From: Lentimicrobiaceae bacterium
GTDB lineage: Bacteria; Bacteroidota; Bacteroidia; Bacteroidales; F082
Assembly: GCA_015061295.1 (NCBI GenBank)
Contig: SUWU01000020.1
Span: forward strand, 1 to 45,657
Length of the DNA stretch: 45,657 nt
Reading direction: 5' to 3'
Shown here: positions 22,352-30,877 of the stretch, in pieces
How positions within the stretch are numbered: position 1 is the first letter of the stretch
Layout: each line of letters begins with the position of its first letter
Made by a program: the position numbers and the translations under genes
The notes under the pieces: model-generated
Databases searched by the model: none
Told to the model about the DNA's origin: nothing
What the model saw: only the letters and a program-made list of their open reading frames with translations

Positions 22352-24004
22352 TTATCGAAACAACGGGATAAGTTCAAATTTCTCGCAGTCGAAGAGTCCT
22401 TTGTCGCTGAGTTTAAGTTTGGGTATCACCAACAACGCCATAAACTCCATCGTCATGAATGGATCGCTGAGCGGCGAGCCGAGACTCTTTGCCAAGTCTC
22501 TGATTTCTAAGTAATCGTTAGCGACTTTAAAAGCATCGTCATTTGTCATGATGCCAGCCACGGGAAGGGGCAGACATTTTTTTATTTCATCGGAACAAAC
22601 AGCAAAGCCTCCTTTATTTTCTATTATCATGTTAGCAGCCTTTGCCATCGACTCGTCGTCGCATCCTATCACGATGATATTATGGCTGTCGTGAGCCACA
22701 CTCGAAGCAAGAGCGCCTCTCTTCAGCCCAATGCCTTTGATGAAAGCAACAGCAGGCTTCTTCTTCTCGTAACGATTGATGACCGCAATCTTCAAGATGT
22801 CATTCTCAATATCGCTGACTAAATTAAACGAAGAACTTTGAACTTTGTGACTCTGTGTCTTAGCAATGATCTTCTCCGTAAGAAGCTCTCCGTTGATGAC
22901 GCCTATTATATTTATGTCTTTACCTTCATCAATGACTTTGAAATCATCTGCAGTCACTTTTTCTGCAACGAAATTATTTATAGCATCGACTGTAACATCT
23001 GGCAACAAAGACTTTCCATTTTCTGCGACTAACTCTCCATTGATATAAGTCTTTAAGATATTGAAATCATTGAAGTTATCTATGACAACAAAGTCGGCTG
23101 GATCGTTCTTTTGAAGAAGACCCACTTCGAGATTATAATGTCTGACAGGATTAAGAGTAGCGGCTTTTATCACATCTAAAGGATTATATCCTAAATAGAT
23201 AGCTCTCTTTATCAATCCGTTGATATGCGATTTTATCAGTTCATGAGGGTGAGCGTCATCGGTGCAGAACATCACGCTGTCAGGATAATCTTTTATTATG
23301 GAGATGAGGTTGTCGAAGTTATTTGCAGCGCTACCTTCACGAATCTGTATCTTCATTCCGAGAGAGATTTTCTCCATTGCTTCTTCTACAGAAGAACATT
23401 CATGGTCGGTAGAAATGCCTGATGCACAATATTTCTTGAGATCATCGCCGCTGAGAAGAGGAGCGTGACCATCGATAGGTTTGTTGTGATGATGAGCAGA
23501 CTCTATCTTCTTCATGACTTCATCATCGTTAAATATAACGCCAGGATAATTCATCATCTCACCGAGATATTTTATGTCGGCAGATGACATAAGTTCTTCT
23601 ATGTCATTGGAGTTTAATGTCGCACCAGAAGTCTCGAAACAAGTAGCAGGCACGCAACTTGGAGCGCCGAAGTAAAACTTGAAAGGCGATTTCTTTCCTA
23701 CCTCAATCATATATCTCACGCCATCAATGCCAAGAACATTAGCAATCTCATGAGGGTCGCTGACGGAAGCGACGCTGCCATGAGCCACAGCGAGACGAGC
23801 AAACTCAGTGGGAACCAACAACGAACTCTCTATATGAACATGAGAGTCAACAAATCCAGGTAGTATGATCTGACTTTGACATTGACTCGGACATTGACAC
23901 TGACTTTCTTCGATGATATTTAATATTTTACCATTTTCAATTTCTATTGTTCCGTTGAAGATGCGTGAGTTGACTACATCTACTATCTGTCCGCTGATTC
24001 TCAT
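22352..24004 (-). CDS. ade: Adenine deaminase
   Basis: Converts adenine to hypoxanthine in purine salvage. The 550-residue protein belongs to the metal-dependent Ade family (COG1001) of the amidohydrolase superfamily: LPGFVDSHVHIESS (metal-binding HxH), HGSVASVSDPHEIANVLG, IDGHAPLLSG, STDHECSS, CTDDAHPHEL, and the C-terminal SSVAHDSHNIIVIGCDD. It is somewhat shorter than the E. coli enzyme. Residues about 34-45 (ESQCQCPSQCQSQ) come from a 6-bp DNA repeat and sit in the small N-terminal beta domain before the metal site, where they probably form an extended hairpin loop. The promoter-like box is 23 bp upstream. The gene is divergent from the glutathione peroxidase gene. Confidence 0.95.
   Translation of the reverse strand: MRISGQIVDVVNSRIFNGTIEIENGKILNIIEESQCQCPSQCQSQIILPGFVDSHVHIESSLLVPTEFARLAVAHGSVASVSDPHEIANVLGIDGVRYMIEVGKKSPFKFYFGAPSCVPATCFETSGATLNSNDIEELMSSADIKYLGEMMNYPGVIFNDDEVMKKIESAHHHNKPIDGHAPLLSGDDLKKYCASGISTDHECSSVEEAMEKISLGMKIQIREGSAANNFDNLISIIKDYPDSVMFCTDDAHPHELIKSHINGLIKRAIYLGYNPLDVIKAATLNPVRHYNLEVGLLQKNDPADFVVIDNFNDFNILKTYINGELVAENGKSLLPDVTVDAINNFVAEKVTADDFKVIDEGKDINIIGVINGELLTEKIIAKTQSHKVQSSSFNLVSDIENDILKIAVINRYEKKKPAVAFIKGIGLKRGALASSVAHDSHNIIVIGCDDESMAKAANMIIENKGGFAVCSDEIKKCLPLPVAGIMTNDDAFKVANDYLEIRDLAKSLGSPLSDPFMTMEFMALLVIPKLKLSDKGLFDCEKFELIPLFR
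23870..23905 (-). repeat. 6-bp array inside ade (TTGACA/CTGACT units)
   Basis: Six 6-bp units are read on the ade strand as a Ser/Gln/Cys-rich stretch. The unit length keeps the frame. It inserts several cysteines near the N-terminus. Confidence 0.8.
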
Positions 24005-24027
24005 ATGTAATAATTTTTAGTGTCGTA

Positions 24028-24035
24028 CAAAAATA
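24028..24035 (-). promoter_or_regulatory. -7 box of ade
   Basis: TATTTTTG on the minus strand, 23 bp upstream of the ade start codon. Confidence 0.55.
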
Positions 24036-24112
24036 ATAAAATAAGCATGAACAATTTATCAACTTATTTTTTTATTTATCAAAAAAAACATCAAGTAAAA
24101 AATATAAATATT

Positions 24113-24604
24113 ATGACTACGATTTATGACTTCAAGGCTTTGACTTCTGATGGTAAGGAGTTAGATTTCAAGCAATTTAAAGGTAAGGTTTTGCTGATTG
24201 TCAACACTGCGAGCAAATGCGGTTTCACTCCACAATTTGCTGGTCTCGAAGAACTGAACCAAAAGTATAAGGACAAAGGTCTTGTCATCTTAGGTTTTCC
24301 TTGTAATCAGTTTGCGAGTCAAGATCCAGGCAGCGATGAGGAGATAAGTAATTTCTGCCAAGTCAACTATGGTGTCACATTTCAGATGATGAAGAAGATA
24401 GATGTCAACGGCAAGAATGCTTCGCCTATATATCAATTTCTGAAGGAGAAGACGAAGAATATCTTAGGTGAAGATATTAAATGGAATTTCACGAAGTTTC
24501 TCATCTCTTCTGATGGCGATAAGATAAAACGTTATGCACCAACTGTCAAGCCAAGTAGAATGGAGAAAGACATTGAAGAAATGCTGATGGTAGAAGCGGT
24601 TTGA
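24113..24604 (+). CDS. Glutathione peroxidase family protein (Cys type)
   Basis: A thiol peroxidase that reduces hydroperoxides, in bacteria usually with thioredoxin. I start it at 24113, where the family N-terminus MTTIYDFKALTSDGKEL begins; upstream in-frame ATGs lack homology. The 163-residue protein has NTASKCGFTPQF (peroxidatic Cys36, not selenocysteine), the FPCNQFASQDPGS loop with the second conserved Cys and Gln, and WNFTKFLI (the Trp and Asn of the catalytic tetrad). No signal peptide is visible, so it is probably cytoplasmic. I could not identify a promoter for it. Confidence 0.95.
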   Translation: MTTIYDFKALTSDGKELDFKQFKGKVLLIVNTASKCGFTPQFAGLEELNQKYKDKGLVILGFPCNQFASQDPGSDEEISNFCQVNYGVTFQMMKKIDVNGKNASPIYQFLKEKTKNILGEDIKWNFTKFLISSDGDKIKRYAPTVKPSRMEKDIEEMLMVEAV

Positions 24605-24605
24605 T

Positions 24606-24647
24606 GGGAACGGGGACGGGGACGGGTTTTAGGGTTTTAGGGTTTGC
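24606..24647 (+). repeat. 6-bp GGGGAC array joined to an 8-bp GGGTTTTA array
   Basis: Three G-rich 6-bp units are followed by GGGTTTTA, GGGTTTTA and GGGTTTGC. The second part encodes the last residues and stop of the patatin gene on the minus strand. It looks like telomeric sequence but is too short and too internal to be one. Confidence 0.75.
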
Positions 24648-25465
24648 GATGCTACTTCATATCCTTCTTCATACAACGCCAGAAGTTTTTTACTGTCGCG
24701 TTCCATTCTATCTACTTCGATAGGTTTCAGAGGACGAATGACGATAATCTCGCCTCGTTCTTCCATAGCTTCTATCATGGAAATCTGCTCGTTATACATC
24801 TTATTACGATTTCTGATGGCTTCCTGCATCGCTGGATATTCTTTATAAAACAGAGAAACATATTTCATGTCTTTCTCTGTTTTTCTGTAGCCTTTGTTGC
24901 GAGTGAGTACCACCACATTGTTGTCGTAGCCTAATTCTCTCGCTCTCATAATAGGAATGGAATCTGCTATGCCGCCATCTAACATGGGCTCTCCATCGAC
25001 ATATGCAATCGGGCAGACGAAAGGCAAGCTGCTCGATGCCTTCACAATATCAATGACCCTCTCTGGATTTTTTGTCTCTTCGTAATAACATGCCTTTCCA
25101 GTCTTACAACTTGTTGTCACCATCTCGAAACGCTGCTCTGTCTTAGCTAACATCTCATAATCGTAAGGTATTATCTCATTAGGAAATTTATGAAACAGCA
25201 GGTCGAAATCCATGATGTTACCTTTTTTCAAGAGATGTTTTATCCCTATGTAATGATATTTGTCGAGAAGGTCGATGTTGCTGAACTTAGCTCTTCCTCT
25301 CTGTCGTGAGATGTATGACAAGCCATTACAAGCGCCAGCGCTGACGCCTATGGTATAAGGGAACCTGATGCCTCTGTCCATGAGACAATCTAAGACTCCA
25401 GAGGTGAAGACACCCCTCATGCCTCCACCTTCGAGTATCAATCCAGAATTTGATGTTATGGTCAT
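24629..25465 (-). CDS. Patatin-like phospholipase
   Basis: A serine lipase or acyl hydrolase with a Ser-Asp dyad. The 278-residue protein has the oxyanion-hole motif EGGGMRG (12-18), the nucleophile elbow GVSAG (Ser42) and LDGG (Asp163), all in the usual order for the YjjU/RssA-like bacterial patatins. There is no signal peptide, so it probably acts on the cytoplasmic side of the membrane. The final residues (TLKP) and stop are read from a GGGTTTTA-type repeat, so the original end may differ. Upstream it is separated from nothing but an 8-bp repeat array; its own promoter was not identified. Confidence 0.93.
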   Translation of the reverse strand: MTITSNSGLILEGGGMRGVFTSGVLDCLMDRGIRFPYTIGVSAGACNGLSYISRQRGRAKFSNIDLLDKYHYIGIKHLLKKGNIMDFDLLFHKFPNEIIPYDYEMLAKTEQRFEMVTTSCKTGKACYYEETKNPERVIDIVKASSSLPFVCPIAYVDGEPMLDGGIADSIPIMRARELGYDNNVVVLTRNKGYRKTEKDMKYVSLFYKEYPAMQEAIRNRNKMYNEQISMIEAMEERGEIIVIRPLKPIEVDRMERDSKKLLALYEEGYEVASQTLKP

Positions 25466-25475
25466 TTTTTTTAAG

Positions 25476-25591
25476 TTGTTGAGTTGCTAAGTTACTGAGT
25501 TACTGAGTTACTGAGTTGCTAAGTTACTGAGTTGCTAAGTTACTGAGTTACTATGTATTCTTAGTATCTTAGCATCTTAGTATCTTACTAT
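25476..25591. repeat. Inverted pair of 8-bp arrays (TTRCTRAG and CTTAGYAT)
   Basis: Ten consecutive 8-bp units of TTGCTAAG/TTACTGAG type (25476-25555) are followed after 4 bp by four units of the opposite orientation, CTTAGTAT/CTTAGCAT (25560-25591). The right arm reaches the stop codon of the prolyl oligopeptidase gene. The layout equals that around the four-helix-bundle gene at 612-962, but with no gene between the arms. Confidence 0.9.
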
Positions 25592-27711
25592 CTCACATTG
25601 TACATTATAAACGAATAGACGTCGGCTTGTTCTTCGATGACTTTAGATATTGGTTTCCCTGCGCCGTGTCCTGCCTTGCTGTCTATTCTGATGATCTTAG
25701 GATTGTCGCCTGTCTGAGCCGCCTGTAATGCTGCTGCATATTTGAAAGAGTGTGCTGGAACAACGCGGTCGTCGTGGTCTGCTGTCGTCACCATGATAGC
25801 GGGATAATTCACATCATTTTGAATGTTATGTAATGGCGAATATGCGTAAAGCGCTTCAAACATCTCCTTGTTATCTTCGCTTGTTCCGTAGTCGCTCGCC
25901 CAGTTCCAACCAATTGTAAATAAATGATAACGCAACATATCCATCACGCCGACCTGAGGTACTGCCGCTGCAAATAAGTCAGGACGTTGATTTACGACAG
26001 CTCCTACCAACAAGCCGCCATTGGATCCTCCTTGTAACGCCAAGTTTTCTGGCGAGCTATATCCGTTGTCGATGAGATATTCCGCGCAGGCTATACAGTC
26101 GTCGAAGACATTTTGTTTCTGCAACTTCGTTCCTGCTATGTGCCATTCTTCGCCGTATTCGTTACCGCCGCGAAGGTTCATCTGTGCATAGATGCCACCG
26201 CTCTCAATGAAAGGAAGTCGCGAGGTGGAGAAGCTCGGATTTAAGGTGATGTTGAAACCTCCGTAACCGTAAAGCAAAGTTGGATTGCTGCCGTCTTTCT
26301 TCAGACCGTTCTTGTAAGTCAAGAACATAGGAACCTTAGTGCCGTCTTTTGATGTCACGAAGACTTGTTCCGTAGTATAATCTTCCGATTTAAAGTCTAT
26401 CGCTGGAGCGCGGAAGACCTCCGAAGTATTGTCGTCGATATTATATTTATAAATCGTTGTAGGGAAAGCGAAAGATGTGAAGGCGTAGAAAATCTCCTCG
26501 TCTTTGTAGTCGCTGCTGAAAGCTACGGCGCCGTATGTCGGCAGAGCAATCTCGTGTAACATCTTGCCGTCCATAGTATAGACGTAAGCATGATGCGAGG
26601 CGTCTTGGTCGTAGGTGACGATCATCTTGCCATCGGCCAAGCTGATGCCAGCGATAACGTTGTCGCTCTCAGGAATGACCTCAACCCAATTCTCCATCTG
26701 AGGCTTGTTCACATCGACTTTGCAGATCTTACCCTTTGGAGCATTATAATTGGTGAATATATATAAGGTGCCGTCGATGACTTCAATCGGGCTGTATTGA
26801 TAATTCATGTCGAAGCCAATCTGTACAAAGTCAGTGTCAAAGTCATTGTCAGCGCCCATCTCTTTAATCCATAGTGTGCTTCCTGCACCTTGACCGCTTT
26901 CATAAAGGAACATATATTTCTCGTCTTCTGTTACACCGACAGTGTGGAAATAACGAGGCTGACTTGGGTTCTCGTAGAACAAGACATCTTCTTCTTGAGA
27001 GGTGCCGAGTTTATGATAATATATTTTATGGTTTTCGTTTATGTTGCTGAACTCCTTACCTTCTTCTGGGCGGTCGTATGCTCCGTAGAAGAAGCCATCC
27101 TTATACCAGGAAGCGCCTGTGAATTTAGCCCATTCGATGTGGTCGGGGAGCAGCTGACGAGTCGCGATGTCCATGACATAAATCTCTACCCAGTCGGAGC
27201 CGCTACGTTGAATGGTGTAGGCGAGATATTTGCCGTCGTTAGATTGCGAAGTGCCCGATAAAGCGACAGTGCCATCGTCAGATAAAGTGTTAGGATCTAA
27301 AAGGACAGAAGGCTCCTCGTCTAACGAATTTTGGATGTAGATGACGTTCTGGTTCTGGAGTCCGTCGTTTTTAGAATACAGATAACGGTTGAAACGTTTT
27401 GAAGGAAGGCTGTAACGCTCGTAATTAACGAGTTCTGTCATACGTTTTTTTATGTTCTCACGGAAAGGAATCTGTGAGAGATAATCTTCTGTCACTGCAC
27501 GTTGAGCCTCGACCCATTGAGCTGTCTCTGCAGTGGTGTCGTTCTCCAACCAACGATAAGGGTCGGCGACTTCAGTGCCAAAATAATTGTCAACAACAGT
27601 AAGGTCTTTTTTTGTCTCAGGATATTCTTTGACAGAATGTTTTGCAGACTCGCTGCAACCGAATAATGTAATCATGGGAAGCATGATAATGATTTTTGAT
27701 TTTATGTTCAT
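25588..27711 (-). CDS. Prolyl oligopeptidase (S9A), lipoprotein
   Basis: A serine peptidase that cuts short peptides after proline. I start it at 27711, giving a lipoprotein signal (MLPMITLFGC, lipidated Cys) and a 707-residue product; the longer frame to 27735 runs into the promoter. An N-terminal seven-bladed propeller is followed by the alpha/beta-hydrolase domain. The catalytic triad is visible: GGSNGG (Ser563), DHDDRV (Asp647/648) and GHGAGK (His682). It probably sits in the periplasm or on the outer membrane and feeds peptide catabolism. The last codons (NVR, stop) run into an 8-bp repeat array. The -7 box is 21 bp upstream. Confidence 0.95.
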   Translation of the reverse strand: MNIKSKIIIMLPMITLFGCSESAKHSVKEYPETKKDLTVVDNYFGTEVADPYRWLENDTTAETAQWVEAQRAVTEDYLSQIPFRENIKKRMTELVNYERYSLPSKRFNRYLYSKNDGLQNQNVIYIQNSLDEEPSVLLDPNTLSDDGTVALSGTSQSNDGKYLAYTIQRSGSDWVEIYVMDIATRQLLPDHIEWAKFTGASWYKDGFFYGAYDRPEEGKEFSNINENHKIYYHKLGTSQEEDVLFYENPSQPRYFHTVGVTEDEKYMFLYESGQGAGSTLWIKEMGADNDFDTDFVQIGFDMNYQYSPIEVIDGTLYIFTNYNAPKGKICKVDVNKPQMENWVEVIPESDNVIAGISLADGKMIVTYDQDASHHAYVYTMDGKMLHEIALPTYGAVAFSSDYKDEEIFYAFTSFAFPTTIYKYNIDDNTSEVFRAPAIDFKSEDYTTEQVFVTSKDGTKVPMFLTYKNGLKKDGSNPTLLYGYGGFNITLNPSFSTSRLPFIESGGIYAQMNLRGGNEYGEEWHIAGTKLQKQNVFDDCIACAEYLIDNGYSSPENLALQGGSNGGLLVGAVVNQRPDLFAAAVPQVGVMDMLRYHLFTIGWNWASDYGTSEDNKEMFEALYAYSPLHNIQNDVNYPAIMVTTADHDDRVVPAHSFKYAAALQAAQTGDNPKIIRIDSKAGHGAGKPISKVIEEQADVYSFIMYNVR

Positions 27712-27732
27712 AGTGTTATGTTTTTCTTTCTG

Positions 27733-27740
27733 CAAAGGTA
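27733..27740 (-). promoter_or_regulatory. -7 box of the prolyl oligopeptidase gene
   Basis: TACCTTTG on the minus strand, 21 bp before the start codon at 27711. It supports that start over 27735. Confidence 0.6.
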
Positions 27741-27791
27741 TTGTTTTTTGGCAATATAATCACTACTTTGCGAAGTTTAAATTACTATGAG

Positions 27792-28166
27792 ATGAATAAA
27801 CTATTATTATTTATCATTGTTTTTACTTTGTTTTCGTGCGATAGTAAAAATATTGAACAGAATAGAGAATATAATTATCCTGCCTCAAAAGTATGGAAAC
27901 ATGGTGTGTATTCCAAGTATGAAGCCCGTGACTTAGAAGGAGTTTTCGATGGACTTGAAGTTGATGTCATTTATTCTCCAGAGAAAAACGATATTTATGT
28001 TAGAAGAGTAGTTGCTGATACTTCCAAAAATCTTCCACTCGACGAGTGGCTGGCAATGTTGAAAGTACCAAGTAAAATGTCTTATTGGGTAGATTTTAAA
28101 AATTTGTCAAAAGCTAATGCCAAACAAGCAATGTCGATTATGATAAACCTATTGACTATTGATTAA
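27792..28166 (+). CDS. Small uncharacterised lipoprotein
   Basis: I do not recognise the family. The 124-residue product starts at the ATG at 27792 with a clear lipoprotein signal (LLLFIIVFTLFSC, Cys about 16). A short charged linker and a compact domain follow with YSKYEARDLEGVFDGLEVDV and KNDIYVRRVVADTSKNLPLD, ending in an amphipathic helix (NAKQAMSIMINLLTI). It lies between two leftward genes and is transcribed on its own. An imperfect promoter box (TACTTTG, one base short) is 30 bp or so upstream. The protein is shorter than most annotated lipoproteins, and no partner is evident. Confidence 0.7.
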   Translation: MNKLLLFIIVFTLFSCDSKNIEQNREYNYPASKVWKHGVYSKYEARDLEGVFDGLEVDVIYSPEKNDIYVRRVVADTSKNLPLDEWLAMLKVPSKMSYWVDFKNLSKANAKQAMSIMINLLTID

Positions 28167-28200
28167 GATATTGTATATATCTATTTGTCATCGGTCAGAC

Positions 28201-28241
28201 AAAAAAAATAAAGGGACAAAGTCACAAGACTCCGTCCCTTT
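28201..28241 (-). terminator. Intrinsic terminator of the TonB receptor gene
   Basis: AAAGGGAC and GTCCCTTT are the outer arms of a 14-bp stem (two G-U pairs) closing on a 4-nt loop. On the minus strand a run of T follows at once (28201-28209). It lies 33 bp past the receptor stop codon. Confidence 0.9.
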
Positions 28242-28273
28242 AACTCTTCTATTATACTTTAAATTTTTTATCC

Positions 28274-30583
28274 TCAAATTCCCAATTTCAATCCTACGAA
28301 GAATGTTCTTGGCAAAGATGGTCCATAGATATATCCTGCATCGCGGTCGGCACCTTTATCCAAGTCTTTTTGGTATGCGTTAAAGATATTCTTCACTCCA
28401 GCGTTGAACTGCATTGTACTATTATTAGATAATTTCATATCATAAGCCACTTTTATTCCCATATCGAAGAAGTCAGGTGTCGTCACCTCTTCATCTTCTG
28501 CTACATATCCAGCGAAATGTTGAACGAGCATACTACCTGTGTAAGTTCCTGATAAAGCGATATTCAAGGCATCGAAGATAGTGTAATCCATTGTCAAGAA
28601 ACCATAATGATCTGGTGTTCTGAACATACGTTTCTGTGGTTTTATGTTTGGATTTTCTGACCACACCTCTGGCTCATGGTAGCGACTTTGTTGGAAGGTA
28701 TATCCTAACTGCATGTTAAAGTCGCGTATTGGAGTATAAGTCGCTTCTACGTTCACACCAGCAACGTATGCTCCTGAACCGTTGGTACGTTCCATCAAGA
28801 TGTTACCTTGTGCGTCGGTACCGTTTTCTTTCAAGATGAAGACGTCGTTTAATGTGGTGTAAAATCCTTCAGCTAAGATGTTGAACTCGCCACCCTTGAT
28901 TCTTGATGACCAATTCAAGGAGCCGCTGAAGCTGTTAGAATACTCAGGTCTTAAATCGGGACTAAGTTCTATGATAGCAACTTCACCACCGACAGCCATG
29001 ATATGCAAGTCTTCATCGAAAGCTTGTGGTGCACGATAACCTGATGAATAACTGAGACGTGCTGTCAATTCCTCGAAAAAGACATAACGGAAGTTGGCAC
29101 GCGGACTGACAACGACATCATCGATGAGGTTATGTTTATCAACTCTTGCTCCGATGAGGAGACCCATCTTGGAGTTCTTCCATTCGTTCTGAGCGAAGAC
29201 ACTCGCAATATTGATATTCTGCACTAATTTCCTATCATATGCAAGTTGTATATCTTCAAGATTGTTGATAGAATATTCTACACCAGCCACAAATTCCGAT
29301 GGCATAAAAAGAAGTTTGTCGAAAGATTGATTAAATTGTCCGCCAGTCACCCAGCTAAAGTCGTTAGATGTTCCATATGCGTTGATGTCATATTGTGTTC
29401 CATAATAAGTGTTACGATCTACTTTCTGTAATGATGTAAAGAGAGAGAAGCGAGTCTTGAGGTTTTTTGCTATGTAGTCGTAGGTGAGTCCACCACCGTG
29501 TATATAATGTTCTGCTTGTTCTGCTACTGTCACCTGATGAGGCATCATATGTATGCTGTCGCCTCCCCTGCGGAACTCGTGCATGGCATGATATTCTGCT
29601 GTAAGTTTAGCTTGATTAGAGAATCTGTAATATGCGCGCATTCCCAACGACGTTCCTTTTAGCATTCCGAGTTCTGTGTAGCCGTCACCATCATGGTCGT
29701 AACCTTGTCTGCTACGACTCATTCCGAAGATGGTAGCACCAGCCTTACGGTTAGAGCTGACGAGAGCAGCATTCATAGAGGTGATATTGTCCCACGACTT
29801 ACCGCCGATGAGTTGTGTGGTATTGCTGATGTCTAACGAATTACGAATAGGCTCGCGTGTGATGATATTGACAACGCCGCCGATGGCACTTGAGCCGAAT
29901 ATGGCTGAGCCGCCGCCTCTGATAACTTCTACCCTGTCAATCATAGAGACAGGTATCTGCTCCAATCCATAGACACCTGCCAACGAACTGAAGATAGGGC
30001 GACTGTCGATGAGAATCTGAGAATATTTACCTTCTAAGCCGTTGATACGTACTGCGTTTACACCACAATTTTGACATGTGTTCTCGACACGTAATCCAGG
30101 TTGATAGTTAAGACCTTCTGCAAGATTTACAGAGTTAGTATTGATAAATGTTCTTGGAGTAAGGACATTGACGACAGTAGCTGCTTCTTTTCTATCCACC
30201 TCATGACGATTGGCAGAGACAACAACGTCTTTCGTCATTATGCTATTTTCCTCAAGCATGAAATTTATCTCAACAGAGTTGTTTGCTTTGAGAAACACTT
30301 CTTGTTCTATAGTCTTATAACCTACGAAGGAGACTATGACGATATGTTTTCCTACTGGTAAATGCTCCAAGAAATAGTGACCGTTGCCGTTGGTAGAGGT
30401 GCCTATCGTCGTTCCTTTTATAGATATGTTGACAAATGGGATGTGTTCGTGACTATTTGCGTCTAAGACATGACCATAGATGTTGGCTTCGCTTTCTTTT
30501 TGAGCATATAAAGTGAAATTTGAAGAGAAAAGGAAGATGCCAAGAAACAGCATCATCGTGAAGGTAAAATTATTCTTTATCAT
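28274..30583 (-). CDS. TonB-dependent outer membrane receptor with CxxC plug motif
   Basis: A 769-residue gated outer-membrane transporter for a scarce ligand, probably an iron or other metal complex, or cobalamin. The order is: signal peptide (ending FTLYAQ), a carboxypeptidase-D-like domain (about 30-115), the TonB-box-like DVVVSAN, a plug with LIDSRPIFSSLAGVYGLEQI and the GGGSAIFGSSAIGGVVNI motif, and a beta-barrel ending SLPRTFFVGLKLGI. The plug has CQNCG (Cys170, Cys173), a potential metal- or redox-sensitive pair. It is divergent from the FeoAB gene and close to a Cu/Zn-type permease, which favours a metal ligand. Promoter box 29 bp upstream, terminator downstream, so it is a single-gene transcript. 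Confidence 0.9.
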   Translation of the reverse strand: MIKNNFTFTMMLFLGIFLFSSNFTLYAQKESEANIYGHVLDANSHEHIPFVNISIKGTTIGTSTNGNGHYFLEHLPVGKHIVIVSFVGYKTIEQEVFLKANNSVEINFMLEENSIMTKDVVVSANRHEVDRKEAATVVNVLTPRTFINTNSVNLAEGLNYQPGLRVENTCQNCGVNAVRINGLEGKYSQILIDSRPIFSSLAGVYGLEQIPVSMIDRVEVIRGGGSAIFGSSAIGGVVNIITREPIRNSLDISNTTQLIGGKSWDNITSMNAALVSSNRKAGATIFGMSRSRQGYDHDGDGYTELGMLKGTSLGMRAYYRFSNQAKLTAEYHAMHEFRRGGDSIHMMPHQVTVAEQAEHYIHGGGLTYDYIAKNLKTRFSLFTSLQKVDRNTYYGTQYDINAYGTSNDFSWVTGGQFNQSFDKLLFMPSEFVAGVEYSINNLEDIQLAYDRKLVQNINIASVFAQNEWKNSKMGLLIGARVDKHNLIDDVVVSPRANFRYVFFEELTARLSYSSGYRAPQAFDEDLHIMAVGGEVAIIELSPDLRPEYSNSFSGSLNWSSRIKGGEFNILAEGFYTTLNDVFILKENGTDAQGNILMERTNGSGAYVAGVNVEATYTPIRDFNMQLGYTFQQSRYHEPEVWSENPNIKPQKRMFRTPDHYGFLTMDYTIFDALNIALSGTYTGSMLVQHFAGYVAEDEEVTTPDFFDMGIKVAYDMKLSNNSTMQFNAGVKNIFNAYQKDLDKGADRDAGYIYGPSLPRTFFVGLKLGI

Positions 30584-30612
30584 TATTAGAAATTGTTATT
30601 TGTTTTGCGATG

Positions 30613-30620
30613 CAAAATTA
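30613..30620 (-). promoter_or_regulatory. -7 box of the TonB receptor gene
   Basis: TAATTTTG on the minus strand, 29 bp before the start codon. The 294-bp region from 30584 to 30877 otherwise holds the FeoAB promoter and one decayed stem-loop. I saw no clear Fur box. Confidence 0.5.
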
Positions 30621-30712
30621 TTGTTAAAACTAATATCATACATCACATAGTTTTGGTAAATATTGAGAAAGTTATTAACTATAAATGATGAGGATGTTAG
30701 AGTCAATGAGTA

Positions 30713-30765
30713 GAGACGTAACATATTACACCGATGAAAATAAAAGAGATGTAATTGGTGCGTCT
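30713..30765 (+). repeat. Decayed stem-loop repeat, copy C
   Basis: GAGACGTAACATATTACACC and GAGATGTAATTGGTGCGTCT are imperfect inverted arms with one gap. They share the GAGACG...CGTCT ends of copies A and B but not their loop. It may be an older or different member of the same family. Confidence 0.5.
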
Positions 30766-30848
30766 GAATGAGATATTCATTATTAATAGGTATCGTTTTT
30801 CTTTCCTTATCACTAATAATAATGATGTTAATTTATTTTTAGAATAAT

Positions 30849-30856
30849 TAATTTTG
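30849..30856 (+). promoter_or_regulatory. -7 box of the FeoAB gene
   Basis: TAATTTTG ends 21 bp before the ATG at 30878. It overlaps the in-frame TTG at 30854 and so rules that start out. Confidence 0.55.
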
Positions 30857-30877
30857 TATCTTGTAAAAAAATATAAA

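Noticed and set aside
22259-22514. Short open frames through stem-loop copy B
   Set aside because: They lie in the repeat and antisense to the adenine deaminase end. The repeat loop in copy A is not part of any gene.
24606-24647. Telomere or replicon end
   Set aside because: Only three units, internal to a gene-dense chromosome region, and overlapping a patatin gene end.
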